In this document: in pieces, positions 14,301 through 25,133 of the stretch | Layout of the letters: the number at the start of each line of letters is the position of its first letter | Position numbering within the stretch: the first letter of the stretch is position 1 | Source: Dallia pectoralis | Taxonomy: Eukaryota > Chordata > Actinopteri > Esociformes > Umbridae | Direction of reading: 5' to 3' | Assembly: GCA_029465975.1 (NCBI GenBank) | Contig: CM055757.1 | Location: forward strand, 744,001 to 808,000 | Length of the DNA stretch: 64,000 bases | Notes under the pieces: model-generated | Databases searched by the model: none | What the model was told of the DNA's origin: nothing | The model's input: the letters and a program-made list of their open reading frames with translations, nothing else | Program-made: the position numbers and the translations under genes

Positions 14301-17300
14301 GTGTCTCTCTAGAATGTGAGGAGGTGATGTAACTGTTATATATTATATATTATGGTGTCTCTCTAGAATGTGAGGAGGTGATGTAACTGTTATATATTAT
14401 GGTGTCTCTCTAGAATGTGAGGAGGTGATGTAACTGTTATATATTATATATTATGTTGTCTCTAGAATGTGAGGAGGTGATGTAACTGTTATATATTATA
14501 TATTATGGTGTCTCTCTAGAATGTGAGGAGGTGATGTAACTGTTATATATTATATATTATGGTGTCTCTCTAGAATGTGAGGAGGTGATGTAACTGTTAT
14601 ATATTATATATTATGGTGTCTCTCTAGAATGTGAGGAGGTGATGTAACTGTTATATATTATATATTATGGTGTCTCTCTAGAATGTGAGGAGGTGATGTA
14701 ACTGTTATATATTATAGTGTCTCTCTAGAATGTGAGGAGGTGATGTAACTGTTATATATTATATATTATGGTGTCTCTCTAGAATGTGAGGAGGTGATGT
14801 AACTGTTATATATTATATATTATGTTGTCTCTCTAGAATGTGAGGAGGTGATGCAACTGTTATATATTATATATTATGGTGTCTCTCTAGAATGTGAGGA
14901 GGTGATGTAACTGTTATATATTATGGTGTCTCTCTAGAATGTGAGGAGGTGATGTAACTGTTATATATTATATATTATGTTGTCTCTAGAATGTGAGGAG
15001 GTGATGTAACTGTTATATATTATATATTATGGTGTCTCTCTAGAATGTGAGGAGGTGATGTAACTGTTATATATTATATATTATGGTGTCTCTCTAGAAT
15101 GTGAGGAGGTGATGTAACTGTTATATATTATATATTATGGTGTCTCTCTAGAATGTGAGGAGGTGATGTAACTGTTATATATTATATATTATGGTGTCTC
15201 TCTAGAATGTGAGGAGGTGATGTTATATATAACTGTTATATATTATAGTGTCTCTCTAGAATGTGAGGAGGTGATGTAACTGTTATATATTATATATTAT
15301 GGTGTCTCTCTAGAATGTGAGGAGGTGATGTAACTGTTATATATTATATATTATGTTGTCTCTCTAGAATGTGAGGAGGTGATGCAACTGTTATATATTA
15401 TATATTATGGTGTCTCTCTAGAATGTGAGGAGGTGATGTAACTGTTATATATTATGGTGTCTCTCTAGAATGTGAGGAGGTGATGTAACTGTTATATATT
15501 ATATATTATGTTGTCTCTAGAATGTGAGGAGGTGATGTAACTGTTATATATTATATATTATGGTGTCTCTCTAGAATGTGAGGAGGTGATGTAACTGTTA
15601 TATATTATATATTATGGTGTCTCTCTAGAATGTGAGGAGGTGATGTAACTGTTATATATTATATATTATGGTGTCTCTCTAGAATGTGAGGAGGTGATGT
15701 AACTGTTATATATTATATATTATGGTGTCTCTCTAGAATGTGAGGAGGTGATGTAACTGTTATATATTATGGTGTCTCTCTAGAATGTGAGGAGGTGATG
15801 TAACTGTTATATATTATATATTATGGTGTCTCTCTAGAATGTGAGGAGGTGATGTAACTGTTATATATTATATATTATGGTGTCTCTCTAGAATGTGAGG
15901 AGGTGATGTAACTGTTATATATTATATATTATGTTGTCTCTCTAGAATGTGAGGAGGTGATGTAACTGTTATATATTATGGTGTCTCTCTAGAATGTGAG
16001 GAGGTGATGTAACTGTTATATATTATCTTGTCTCTAGAATGTGAGGAGGTGATGTAACTGTTATATATTATATATTATGGTGTCTCTCTAGAATGTGAGG
16101 AGGTGATGTAACTGTTATATATTATATATTATGGTGTCTCTCTAGAATGTGAGGAGGTGATGTAACTGTTATATATTATGGTGTCTCTCTCTAGAATGTG
16201 AGGAGGTGATGTAACTGTTATATATTATATATTATGGTGTCTCTCTCTAGAATGTGAGGAGGTGATGTAACTGTTATATATTATATATTATGGTGTCTCT
16301 CTCTAGAATGTGAGGAGGTGATGCAACTGTTATATATTATATATTATGGTGTCTCTCTCTAGAATGTAAGGAGGTGATGTAACTGTTATATATTATATAT
16401 TATGGTGTCTCTCTAGAATGTGAGGAGGTGATGTAACTGTTATATATTATGGTGTCTCTCTAGAATGTGAGGAGGTGATGTAACTGTTATATATTATATA
16501 TTATGTTGTCTCTTTAGAATGTGAGGAGGTGATGTAACTGTTATATATTATATATTATGGTGTCTCTCTCTAGAATGTGAGGAGGTGATGCAACTGTTAT
16601 ATATTATATATTATGGTGTCTCTCTCTAGAATGTGAGGAGGTGATGTAACTGTTATATATTATGTTGTCTCTCTAGAATGTGAGGAGGTGATGTAACTGT
16701 TATATATTATATATTATGGTGTCTCTCTAGAATGTGAGGAGGTGATGTAACTGTTATATATTATGGTGTCTCTCTAGAATGTGAGGAGGTGATGTAACTG
16801 TTATATATTATGGTGTCTCTCTAGAATGTGAGGAGGTGATGTAACTGTTATATATTATATATTATGTTGTCTCTCTCTCTCTACAGTGTCCAGGTGAACC
16901 GGGTCATGACTTACAGAGATCTGGACAACGACCTGATGAAGTACTCTGCCTTCCAGACCCTGGTAAGACAACTCAAATGGGCCACACAGCCGGGGTCAAA
17001 CAGAACATTTATTTTTGCATTACCTCTCTTCTTTCCGGAGGTCCTTCTGGGATGGATCCAGTATCAATCACCTCTGACTGAACAGTTTTTATCTGGAAGC
17101 TTCTGTGTTCTCATAAGTTCTCGGTCTGTCCACAGGATGGGGAGATTGACTTGAAGCTTCTCACCAAGGTTTTAGCTCCAGAGCAGGAGGTTAGAGAGGT
17201 GAGTTCTTTACCTGTTGTGTGTGTGTGTTAGCTGTCAGGCAGTGTCCAGCTGTTTGCGGAGCATCTGGATTTATTATGTGTGTATTAACATGCTCCGCTC

Positions 17301-17554
17301 TCCTGCTCTCACCTCCCTTTTATCTCTCATCGTCTCCTTCTCCCACATTTCTCTCTCTCTTTGCCACCTCCCATTTGTCTTTCTCTCTTTACTCTCCCCT
17401 CCTCTCTCTCACTGTCTCTCTTCTCTTGTTGGTTCTGTTTCAGGAGGATGTGGGTTGGGACTGGGATCATCTGTTTACAGAGGTGTCCTCAGAGCTGCTG
17501 ACGGAATGGGATCAAGGAGAGAAAGAGGAGCACGTTCCTCTGTCCGTGTTGTGA
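432..17554 (+). CDS. ift43: ift43, intraflagellar transport protein 43 homolog (3' seven coding exons)
   Basis: The coding join is 432-502, 3507-3545, 4327-4373, 11508-11580, 16887-16962, 17136-17198 and 17444-17554: 480 bp, in frame throughout, 159 residues plus TGA. Recognised family blocks are RRQGGWAEESSG, RLRPQ, DIPVIPDLDEVQDEDL, QVAAPP, RVMTYRDLDNDLMKYSA, DGEIDLKLLTKVLAPE and DVGWDWDHLFTEVSSE. IFT43 is a small, largely extended subunit of the IFT-A complex, which drives retrograde transport and membrane-protein entry in cilia; it binds IFT121/WDR35 and IFT139/TTC21B. Human IFT43 is a little over 200 residues, so about 50 N-terminal residues lie upstream of the window. Every junction has GT-AG sites and compatible phases. 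Two introns carry minisatellites directly upstream of acceptors. No frameshift or premature stop is seen, so the gene looks functional. Confidence 0.95.
1611..1659 (-). other. C-rich block, candidate G-quadruplex on the minus strand
   Basis: The plus strand has C-runs of 3, 4, 5, 6, 6 and 6 separated by short spacers. The minus strand therefore has at least four G-runs of 5-6 with loops of 1, 5 and about 10 bases, meeting a relaxed G4 definition. It lies inside an ift43 intron. Confidence 0.55.
2110..2720. other. AT-rich intronic block
   Basis: About 600 bp composed almost wholly of A and T with short TATATAA-type runs. No ORF or repeat unit is recognised. Confidence 0.7.
2873..2886 (+). promoter_or_regulatory. 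CTCF-like core motif CCACTAGGGGGCAC
   Basis: All 14 positions fit the commonly used CTCF core CCDSYAGRKGGCRS. A single motif match does not prove binding, and similar strings occur inside vertebrate transposons. Confidence 0.35.
3507..3545 (+). CDS. ift43: ift43 39-bp micro-exon
   Basis: Sequence TTCCTTAG|G...GAAGA|GTAAGT. One base completes the codon from the preceding exon, then SGRRPAMVEDMEE is read with two bases left over. This segment corresponds to the poorly conserved linker before the RLRPQ motif. It is the least conserved exon and rests mainly on strong splice sites and phase. Confidence 0.8.
3546..4326 (+). other. ift43: ift43 intron, unique sequence
   Basis: A 781-bp intron ending in CTTCCTGTTTCTGCAG, a good acceptor. 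No repeat or other gene was seen. Confidence 0.8.
4327..4373 (+). CDS. ift43: ift43 exon with RLRPQ motif
   Basis: The acceptor is TTTCTGCAG and the donor is AAG|GTAAGA. The 47-bp exon encodes (D)RRLRPQTPPGWDDEE and leaves one base. RLRPQ is conserved in vertebrate IFT43 just before the acidic DIPVIPDL segment. Confidence 0.9.
5412..5484. repeat. (CA)n microsatellite
   Basis: About 73 bp of CA dinucleotides, nearly pure for the first 55 bp, with CCA interruptions at the 3' end. Confidence 0.97.
7028..7267 (-). mobile_element. Tc1/mariner-like transposon fragment (transposase C-terminal end)
   Basis: On the minus strand the segment reads AKSRCAMLIDTY and, after indels, KGASTKY before a stop. 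It continues into the usual 3' flank (GGGTGTGCACACTTATGCAA). This is the C-terminal end of a Tc1-type transposase common in fish. The DDE core and both terminal inverted repeats are absent, so it is inactive. Its inner end meets the L2 fragment at about 7268. Confidence 0.75.
7450..7755. mobile_element. Probable non-autonomous DNA transposon inside the L2 fragment
   Basis: This stretch separates the two L2 coding parts. Its right half carries a complementary pair around the GCGTACG strings and ends in CATGAGGCCCCTGG, like the ends of short hAT-like elements in fish. The left terminus is not clear, so the left boundary and the class are inferences. Confidence 0.4.
8116..8160 (+). repeat. 20-bp short tandem duplication
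   Basis: GCCGTTGTGTTTTCCTATTT occurs twice in tandem, followed by a diverged third start GCCGTTGTGATTTGC, within the L2 3' region. Confidence 0.85.
8170..8535 (+). repeat. Diverged 62-81-bp tandem repeat in the L2 3' UTR
   Basis: Four to five imperfect copies of a module containing TTCTAAA, CTTCTCGGCCAGGTT and AGACCTTTTGAATAAA. The CCAGG(A)TT landmark recurs near 8229, 8303, 8384, 8447 and 8526. The copies lie just before the LINE tail. Confidence 0.75.
11289..11339. repeat. (CA)n microsatellite
   Basis: About 51 bp of uninterrupted CA dinucleotides, 169 bp upstream of an ift43 exon. Confidence 0.97.
11508..11580 (+). CDS. ift43: ift43 exon with DIPVIPDL motif
   Basis: The acceptor is GTGTTTTAG and the donor is CCTAG|GTACAG. 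The 73-bp exon completes a split Asp codon, reads IPVIPDLDEVQDEDL and then TMQVAAPP, and leaves AG for the next exon. This acidic segment followed by QVAAPP is one of the best conserved parts of IFT43. An open frame reads through the acceptor from 11396, but that sequence is intronic. Confidence 0.95.
11581..12391 (+). other. ift43: ift43 intron, 5' part
   Basis: About 810 bp of unique intronic sequence apart from the CA-rich run at 11689-11745. No gene was seen; the open frame at 12234-12416 runs into the first units of the 54-bp array and resembles nothing. Confidence 0.8.
11689..11745. repeat. Imperfect (CA)n microsatellite
   Basis: CA dinucleotides with GACAC, ATAC and ACCC interruptions over about 57 bp. 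Confidence 0.9.
12392..16880 (+). repeat. 54/45-bp minisatellite filling an ift43 intron
   Basis: About 85 units. Each contains TCTCTCTAGAATGTGAGGAG, then GTGATGTAACTG, then TTATATATTATATATTATGG. A common shorter form lacks 9 bp of the TATATATTA stretch. Unit-to-unit identity is very high, with recurrent marker variants (GATGCAACTG, TTATGTTG, TTATAGTG, AATGTAAGG) that show block duplication. The array runs directly into the polypyrimidine tract of the ift43 acceptor at 16886; its own TCTCTCTAG element resembles that tract. Recent expansion is the likely explanation for the homogeneity. Confidence 0.97.
16887..16962 (+). CDS. ift43: ift43 exon with RVMTYRDLDNDLMKYSA motif
   Basis: The acceptor is CTCTCTCTACAG and the donor is CTG|GTAAGA. 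The 76-bp exon completes a split Ser codon, then encodes VQVNRVMTYRDLDNDLMKYS and AFQTL. The YRDLDNDLMKYSA block is nearly invariant among vertebrate IFT43 proteins. The acceptor lies only a few bases after the last unit of the 54-bp array, so its branch point must fall inside repeat sequence. Confidence 0.96.
17136..17198 (+). CDS. ift43: ift43 exon with DGEIDLKLLTKVLAPE motif
   Basis: The acceptor is CTGTCCACAG and the donor is GAG|GTGAGT. It is an exact 21-codon exon in phase 0, encoding DGEIDLKLLTKVLAPE and then QEVRE. The reading frame joins the previous and following exons without correction. The intron before it (16963-17135) is only 173 bp. Confidence 0.96.
17444..17554 (+). CDS. ift43: ift43 terminal exon
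   Basis: The acceptor is preceded by about 110 bp of CT-rich sequence and TTTCAG. It encodes EDVGWDWDHLFTEVSSELL, then TEWDQGEKEEHVPLSVL and TGA. The GWDWDHLFTEVSSE block is the conserved C-terminal IFT43 signature; the last 17 residues are variable between species. Confidence 0.96.
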   Translation, partial: EDVGWDWDHLFTEVSSELLTEWDQGEKEEHVPLSVL

Positions 17555-17629
17555 GGATATTCCTCCAGAATGAGACTGGGTGGTCCAGGACCACCCGTTT
17601 TGCTAGTGCAAAATGTATTTATTTTTTGT

Positions 17630-17635
17630 AATAAA
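17630..17635 (+). terminator. ift43: ift43 poly(A) signal AATAAA
   Basis: A canonical AATAAA lies 76 bp after the stop codon, with a T-rich run just before and T/G-containing sequence after. It is the first good signal downstream of the terminal exon. Confidence 0.8.
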
Positions 17636-18759
17636 GTTTAATGTTAAATAATAAGTATTTTTATTAGAAGTCCACCGTTTCCAGCGGTTAAGGCTGGAGC
17701 CACGTATTGAACCCTGTCTGGCTGTGAGCCTCATATGAGTTTGGACCTGCTGTAGTTGGACCACAGCTGCACTCATTCATTATAATGTTTTTAGTTGGTG
17801 GTAAATAAAACATCTTCAACGTGTGTGAAATTTTCACTGCAGTGCTTCAGTTGGACTCAAAATAAACGGCTACAAGGCAATTTAGCTATTGCTTCGGAAC
17901 GCCTCCTAAATTAGCTAACACAGATATAAAAGCCTCGTGATTTATCAACCATTCTGCAACCTCTGGCAGATACAAGTCCAAGGTTGATAATCGGCTAAGC
18001 TGAAATCCATTTGATCGTGGTCTAATGAACATTGTTCATTAAAGTCCACAACCGTACTGTTATTGACTGTGCCATTGACTTTATCTTCAAGCCTCCCTGC
18101 CATTATCTCAAATGAATTGAACACATTTCCTATTGACATCTGCGGGATTTGCGTACATTATGTAAGGAAGACATCTCCTCAGCAGCTTGTTGCCGGTGTC
18201 CAGATGCACGCCAAACAGAGAGAACAGACACTGAGAGATCCCCAACAATAGAACCATAGTAGATGCAGTGATATTGCACACAGTCCCAAAGCTGGATGTT
18301 ACAGATTAGAAAGAAGCTCTCGTGGTGTATGTCCTCTGTCTGTATAAACAGATCAGGATTCATGTGTACACCTAAGATCACACAAATGTTTAGTATGTAT
18401 CAGCGGGTTTATGCCTTGACAGAAATGTGGTTCCACTCTAGAGTAGTCTGCTTCATGTGTATGAATAGAAATGCGAGGCTACACACTGAAGCTATTGGGG
18501 AAAGCGCTTTAACATTTACTGACTGTGATTAGGTTTATTTCTCCCTGAAGCACAGACAGATCTCGTGGCAGTTGGGAATACACGCCACAGACCGCACACT
18601 ATATGCTGCTCACAGCTCAATTACCTCCGGTCACACATAAATAAACATTCAGCTAGTCATTTGGCAGGCCTCAGATCAGTCTTCATGGGTATGGCAGAAA
18701 CGAAGGGAACTGAAGTTAATACCCAGAGTTTGTAAGTACTGTACTGAGTTGTCAGCCAT

Positions 18760-18912
18760 TCCACTCCTCTTCCCTCTCTCTCCATCTCTCTCTCCCTCTT
18801 CCACTTCACCTCTCCCCCTCTCTCTCCATCTCTCTCTCTCCCACTCCTCCTCTCTCCCTTTCTCTCGCTCGCTCTCTCTCATACACTCCTCTCTCTCTCT
18901 CTCTCTCTCTCA
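18760..18912. repeat. CT-rich simple-sequence tract
   Basis: About 150 bp of CTCTCTCC-type polypyrimidine ending in a pure CT run. It produces an apparent RE-rich minus-strand open frame that is not a gene. Confidence 0.9.
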
Positions 18913-19448
18913 TACACATACACACTAACTGTCTCTCCACAATTGGCTTATTTAGCCAGCCTTAATGAATTCTGCCCATATGCCCCGAGCAGCTGCCGCG
19001 TTGCCCCTTCCTCCCACCCCCGCGGAGCTGCGAAGTGCCCATCCATGTAGAGACAACCTCTAGCTGTCTCTGGAGATGGTCGTGCTTACGACTCCTTGGC
19101 TGGCGCCGAGCCGCTGGCGTTTGAGCTGGATGGCTCGCAGGCAGAGGACCCAGATTAGGGCCCAGTTATAACGGGTTGTGGCCCGTCTCAGACGATTGGC
19201 CAGAACACCAGTGGATCATCGTGGGGATTAGCGAGGGAGAGAAGACACTTTGGCATGTGCCTGCATCCAGATCCTCAAAGTGACCTCTCTCTCCCTCATC
19301 CTCTCTCCTGATCTCGTGCTCTGGCCCTCCCTCTCTTACTCTTCGTCTCTCATAGTGGTTGCTGGGCACATCAAATGTAATGACGTCAATGCTGATGTTA
19401 CACGCTTATTTCTGCTATAAGAGAATAGAACATCTCATAGTATACATG

Positions 19449-20240
19449 TAAATGTATAAGGTTCCAGATGAACAATATAGATGTATAAGGTTCCAGAAGA
19501 ACAATATATATGTATAAGGTTCCAGAAGGACAATATAGATGTATAAGGTTCCAGAAGGACAATATAGATGTATAAGGTTCCAGAAGGACAATATAGATGT
19601 ATAAGATTCCAGAAGGACAATATAGATGTATAAGGTTCCAGAAGGACAATATAGATGTATAAGGTTCCAGAAGGACAATATAGATGTATAAGGTTCCAGA
19701 AGGACAATATAGATGTATAAGGTTCCAGAAGGACAATATAGATGTATAAGGTTCCAGAAGGACAATATAGATGTATAAGGTTCCAGAAGGACAATATAGA
19801 TGTATAAGGTTCCAGAAGAACAATATAGATGTATAAGGTTCCAGAAGGACAATATAGATGTATAAGGTTCCAGAAGGACAATATAGATGTATAAGGTTCC
19901 AGAAGAACTGGATGGATCTATTATGTTCCAGAAGAACAGTATAGATGTATTATGTTCCAGAAGACCAGTGTGGATGTACATGTATTTAGCTTCAGAATAA
20001 CAGTGTGGATGTCGTAAGCTTCAGAATAACAGTATCTGTGTATTAAGTTCCAGAATCACAGTGTAGATGTATTAAGCTCCAGAATCACAGTATAGATATA
20101 TTTAGCTTCAGAATAACACTAGATATTTATTTAGCTTCAGAATAACAGTGTAGATGCACTAAATTCCAGAATAACAGTAAAGATATATTAAGTTCCAGAA
20201 TAACAGTGTGGATGTATTAAGGTCCAGAAGAACAGACTTA
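19449..20240. repeat. 29-bp minisatellite with decayed 3' half
   Basis: About 16 near-identical copies (to about 19910) of a 29-bp unit made of AATATAGATGTATAAGG and TTCCAGAAGGAC. More than ten diverged copies follow (TATTAAGTTCCAGAATAACA type) to about 20240. Because 29 is not a multiple of three and the minus strand has no stop in any phase, all three minus frames stay open for 141-188 codons with the same rotating peptide. This is a repeat artefact. Confidence 0.95.
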
Positions 20241-20330
20241 GTACTATGTACGTATTAAGTTCTCCTCATGAATTCTCTGTTATAAATTTATGGTTGACTC
20301 AAATGATGACAAGTTCAGCAGAATGCGTGT

Positions 20331-20597
20331 TTACGCCCATGGGTATGAGGTAAATCTGTTCAGAGGCAGTGTTTGGTTCTCCCCACGCATGGCATCCTGC
20401 ATTGCAGCCAAACATTTCCACCTTTGATCGTCCCGAGCACATCGTTTCCAACAGCTCTGGTCTTCTCCCAGGTTTCGCCTGGCTAAAGGCAGATGCTTTG
20501 CACTTCCTGACCTCCTCTTTTGGCCAAGTTCGTGCAATCTCTTTCTGATAGTTTTTTCATGCACTTTGACAAATGTCTCAAGACCTGGGTTTGCCAT
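20331..20597 (-). pseudogene. Possible transposase-like remnant
   Basis: An 88-codon minus-strand open frame whose first third reads VHEKTIRKRLHELGQKRR, resembling the helix-turn-helix part of Tc1-type transposases. The remainder does not resemble the family and there are no flanking inverted repeats that I can see. It may be a frameshifted Tc1 relic or a chance frame. Confidence 0.25.
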
Positions 20598-23500
20598 TGA
20601 TTGCCGGGGTTTAGAAGCATGTGCATCTGTTATAATCGACTATTACGTTTATAGAAGTTGTTTTTCGTGTAAATCTATGGATGAGGGATAAAAACACCAA
20701 ACAATATGAATACATTTGATACATTTTTCATTTATTTAAGTGACAGATTTTTACGGACACAACAATTCTCTCTGTCTCAAACACACCAAGTTTTGTGATT
20801 CTTATACCAAATATGCACCCAACTTGGTTTCTTTGCTTGTGATCATTCGGTGGTCATTTTTAAGTTGTACTTTTGGGGCATTGATTACTGGGGGTATAAC
20901 CTGCAATGGTTTGTCATTTTGATTATTTCCAATAAACAATTCCTTCACATGTGGTGTTTCTATTATTTTGTGTTCCCTTGTGGTCAGGTTATTTGCGAAG
21001 AAAGTTTTAATATATTTTAAGTCCTGTATTTAAAACCTTGTGGGTCTGGACCAACAGACTAGGACTAGCTCTCAGACTTTCAGATATACTAGGGGATTTA
21101 TCTGTGTTTTGTTGGATTTGTTGGATCCCTGTGTGGAAATTACATTTCATTTTGGACCAAAGAAAACAAACCGGGAAGTAAGGAGATTTTATTAAAAACG
21201 TACTCCTAAAAAAGCTTTTGTCCTGCGCGGTGTTGACGGCCTTGTCCTAATGTATTTTGATACAGGACGCTAATTGTAAGAAGGAATAAAGATAATATGC
21301 TTCCAACTCTGCCTAATAACCTGTGGCGTTGACAGAACTTTATACATCTTATCTGGTCTCAATATCTGCCTTCCATACGGTACAAAAGCAATATGCTGAT
21401 GTGTAATTAAAGTGTTAAGTAAATGGAGAGATGTGGAGATAGCCGGGGCCTTCAGCCGGGGCCTTCAGCTGGGGCCCGTGACACACAGAGTGACAGGTGA
21501 GGACAGACATGCCATAGCTCACGGGATATTAGGGCCTGACCTGCTGCTTCCACCAGGGGCCACGTGCCGAACATGTCCCAGGCCCTCAGTCAGGCAGTCA
21601 GTTGCTGGCCTGGACGGGGCTTTACAGGCAGAGGCAATCAGGTGTCATGAACCAAGCCAAGAATGGATGTTCAGCCTGTGAGGACTGATCTGGTTTTATC
21701 AGTCAAGAGATGTAGTACGTAAATCAGCAGACTGGGTCTGTTTCTTATCCAGCCTAGTAGGGTTTCCTATGTACTGTAAGTTATGGGCAAGCTGAATGCC
21801 GATTTTATATCAAAGCAAATGCATCTTTATTCAAACGGTTATACTGAACTTAAATTATTAAGAAGAACTGCCGTTTAGCCCCTCTATTGATTTGCCACTG
21901 ATTCTTAAAGTTCCAAAGCAAATTCCCTTTCATTCAACTGAGACAGTCTAATCAATATTATTCTTTGATCAAAAAGGGATTTGCTTTTGAAAGGATGTGA
22001 TTAAACAGTATTATATTTTCCATTAGGTATGCTGCATCTATACACTGCACACCCAACAGTGGGGCTTTAGAGGCACGGACTCTCCTGCACACATAAAGGC
22101 ACAAGCAATTACGTCATGGAAGTTCACAAAGTTTTGTGAGTTGGAGAAAGAGTTTTCAGTTTCAAAAGCACCGTTTTTTCTCCTCTTTTGTTAATATTCT
22201 ATGGCTCTTGGTCCTTTTTGTTTACCCCAGGTGGGCTTGGACATGAAATGACTGGGACGATGGCAGCTTGGAATGCCCCTGGGCATCTTACGGGTGTCAT
22301 GTTGTCAAAGGGTTTGGTCGTGGGGGAGAGGGGGGTGAGGGGGGCGGGTGGCTTTCATGGGAGTTTTTTTAAGCCTCTGTCATTTTTTGTTACGCGGAGA
22401 TTGGCTGAATTCATAATTATTAGTATCCTCTTGTTTCTCCTCATATGTTAGTGGAATGGGTTTAGCCTTTGTGTGGGTCAACGTGAAATACAGTCAGGGT
22501 CCACATTTGTCATGTATTTTATTATTTCCTCTCTTCTCTTTTCAGGCTCTTCATTTTTCACATGAGTGCTTTTCTTATCATTGTGGTCCACTGGCCTACG
22601 AGTGACTTAAAGCCAATAAAACACAAAACATTCTGTAAAACACCGGTGAATCTCGCGTCGTTGAAGCACCGCAATGCCTCTCTGGGAAATTATCATAATA
22701 ACTCACCGGCAGTCAGAGGGGGTCATGGCGCTGGAGGAGCCGGGGGGACAGGGTTCACTGAGGCCTTGTGGACAGGGACAGGTCAAGGTGGGGTGTCAGC
22801 CACAGGGTGCGGGGGCACCCCCATATAAACTCCATCACAGAGGGAGCTGGCTGCAGCCATGTGTGAACCTGCAGCAGAACCCGTTTAAACCCGGGGTGAC
22901 GCAGAACGGGCCTCGGAGAGCGGGAGTGGATGTGTGAAGCTGGGCTCTGTGCTGATCTCAGGTCAGGTGGAGAGTTTTTTATCGCCAGCAGTAGAAAATG
23001 CCTGAGCCAACAGACAAAAGCATCAACAGTGGTGGTTGTACTATGATCTTTGTACTTCGTATCGTACATGTTGTGCTTCACGTGTTATATGTAATTTTGT
23101 CCTGACCCAGAGTCAATCAGTCAGAAAAATCTGTCATTTACCTCTTGTCCTTCATTGTTTGAGCGGATAATAAAGTGTGGCTTGTCAGAATATCTGGATA
23201 TCAGGAGATATAATATTACAGTGCAGTTATAGTGTAGTGGACATGTCTCTGGTTAGCCGTGGGGTGGGGGTGGGGGGGTGCTCCTGTTTCCTCAGCCCAG
23301 AAGGTGTCTAAGTGAGGAGGAGTGAAGACAGGAAGAGAGAGTGCAGAGTGTTCGCTCCACCACCGAGGTGCTGACGGGGGAGAGAGAGGGGCTGAGATCA
23401 CACCTGCTGCAGCCCAGCATCTCCTCAGCAGGACTCCACTGGAGGCCCAGGCTTCTACTGGCATCTGTGACGGGGGTTAGTTAGGCCAGTCACAGACCCA

Positions 23501-23738
23501 GTCTCTCTAGCTTTCTTGTGGAACAGAGAGAGAGAGCGGAGAGCTGTAGGCTCCATCTGCTGGGTGCTTGCGGTGGTCTCAGTGGCTTGTTGGGGTGGGG
23601 TGGTGTGGTGGGCCTCAGTGGTTTAGCTGTGGGGGTCTCACAGTGGCAGACCACGACATGCCACACCCAACGTCACATGCCAGCTGGCCAGGATTCTTCC
23701 TTTTGCCTTGTATAGTGACAATCACACATACCCTTATT

Positions 23739-23762
23739 ACACACACACACACACACACACAC
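23739..23762. repeat. Short (AC)n microsatellite
   Basis: About 24 bp of pure AC repeat. Confidence 0.9.
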
Positions 23763-24266
23763 TGCCAGGTAAAGTGGAGGTTAGAAATTTGGGAGGGAAT
23801 TAGTTGGTGCACTGGTTACTATAAAAGCGGCAGTATTTTCACAGACTTTTATGTAGTGAACGAAACACATTTGTCCATGTCTTTACTTCCGTACCGTACA
23901 CATGGTTTGGAAACATCAAACAAGATGGTAAAGCATTAAGAATTGTGACTGGCTAATCTAAATAATAGTACCGCTAGTTGCTTTTGATGCAACGTTATTT
24001 GTAAATCAGTCTCAACTTATATATGTGCTGCAATCTAAAATGTGCCCAATATCTCCTCTACTTAGAAAACAAGGCCACTCAGGTGAATGGGGTTTATTAA
24101 ATTCTCACAATCAGTTACTACTGAACGTAGTGGGCCGCAACGCTACTGTACGAGAAAAACAGCAGCGCATTTCTCTCATTCTCTCGTGACAATCAGGAAG
24201 CAGTTCCTGCAATCATGATGTTAAAGTATTCAGAAGCCATGTTAGCATCCACAACCTTCCCTATAT

Positions 24267-24300
24267 CCCCCCCCCCACCACCACCACCACCACCACACAC
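24267..24300. repeat. C-run followed by (CAC)n
   Basis: Eleven consecutive C bases, then about seven CAC triplets, then ACAC. Confidence 0.9.
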
Positions 24301-24430
24301 TGTTTCAGTTTACTCTACTGTTGGTCTCTGAGTTAGTACATACAATCCAGAGGTTATTTCACAGACATACTCAAATCCACAATACTGGTAGTAGCAGTTC
24401 CAGACCAATATCCAGCCTTAGACTCACAGT

Positions 24431-25133
24431 AGGAGTTCTGAGATCACTCTCTAGGCTGGAGTTCTGAGATCACTCTCTAGGCTGGAGTTCTGAGATCACT
24501 CTGTAGGCTGGAGTTCTGAGATCACTCTGTAGGCTGGAGTTCTGAGATTACTCTGTAGGCTGGAGTTCTGAGATTACTCTGTAGGCTGGAGTTCTGAGAT
24601 CACTCTGTAGGCTGGGGTTCTGAGATCACTCTGTAGGCTGGAGTTCGGAGATCACTCTGTAGGCTGGAGTTCTGAGATTACTCTGTAGGCTGGAGTTCTG
24701 AGATCACTCTGTAAGCTGGGTTCTGAGATCACTCTGTAAGCTGGGGTTCTGAGATAATTCTGTAAGCTGGGTTCTGAGATCACTCTGTAAACTGGAATTC
24801 TGAGATTATTCTTTGGCCTGGGTTCTGATATCACTCTGTAAGCTGGGTTCTGAGATCACTCTGTAGGCTGGGGTTCTGAGATCACTCTGTAGGCTGGGGT
24901 TCTGTGATCACTCTTTGGCTGGGGTTCTGAGATCACTCTGTAACCTGGGTTCTGAGATCATTCTGTAGGCTGGGGTTCTGAGATCACTCTGTAACCTGGG
25001 TTCTGAGATCGCTCTGTAACCTGGGTTCTGAGATCATTCTGTAGGATGGGGTTCTGATATCATGCTATATGATTGGGTTCTGAGAGCCCTCTTTAAGCTG
25101 GGGCTCTGAGATCACTGAGTAGGCTGGAGTTCT
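24431..25133. repeat. 26-bp minisatellite
   Basis: About 27 copies of a 26-bp unit made of GAGATCACTCTGTAGGCTGG and AGTTCT. Copies at the 5' side are nearly identical; those after about 24700 are increasingly diverged and lose single bases. No coding potential is seen. Confidence 0.95.

Noticed and set aside
12392..16880. CRISPR-like array of regularly spaced repeats
   Set aside because: Units are contiguous with no unique spacers, in a vertebrate intron; it is a minisatellite. The same applies to the other arrays.
19398..19981. Three overlapping minus-strand open frames of 141-188 codons
   Set aside because: They encode the same rotating 29-residue peptide in all three frames because a 29-bp repeat lacks stops; no start context, splice sites or family similarity.
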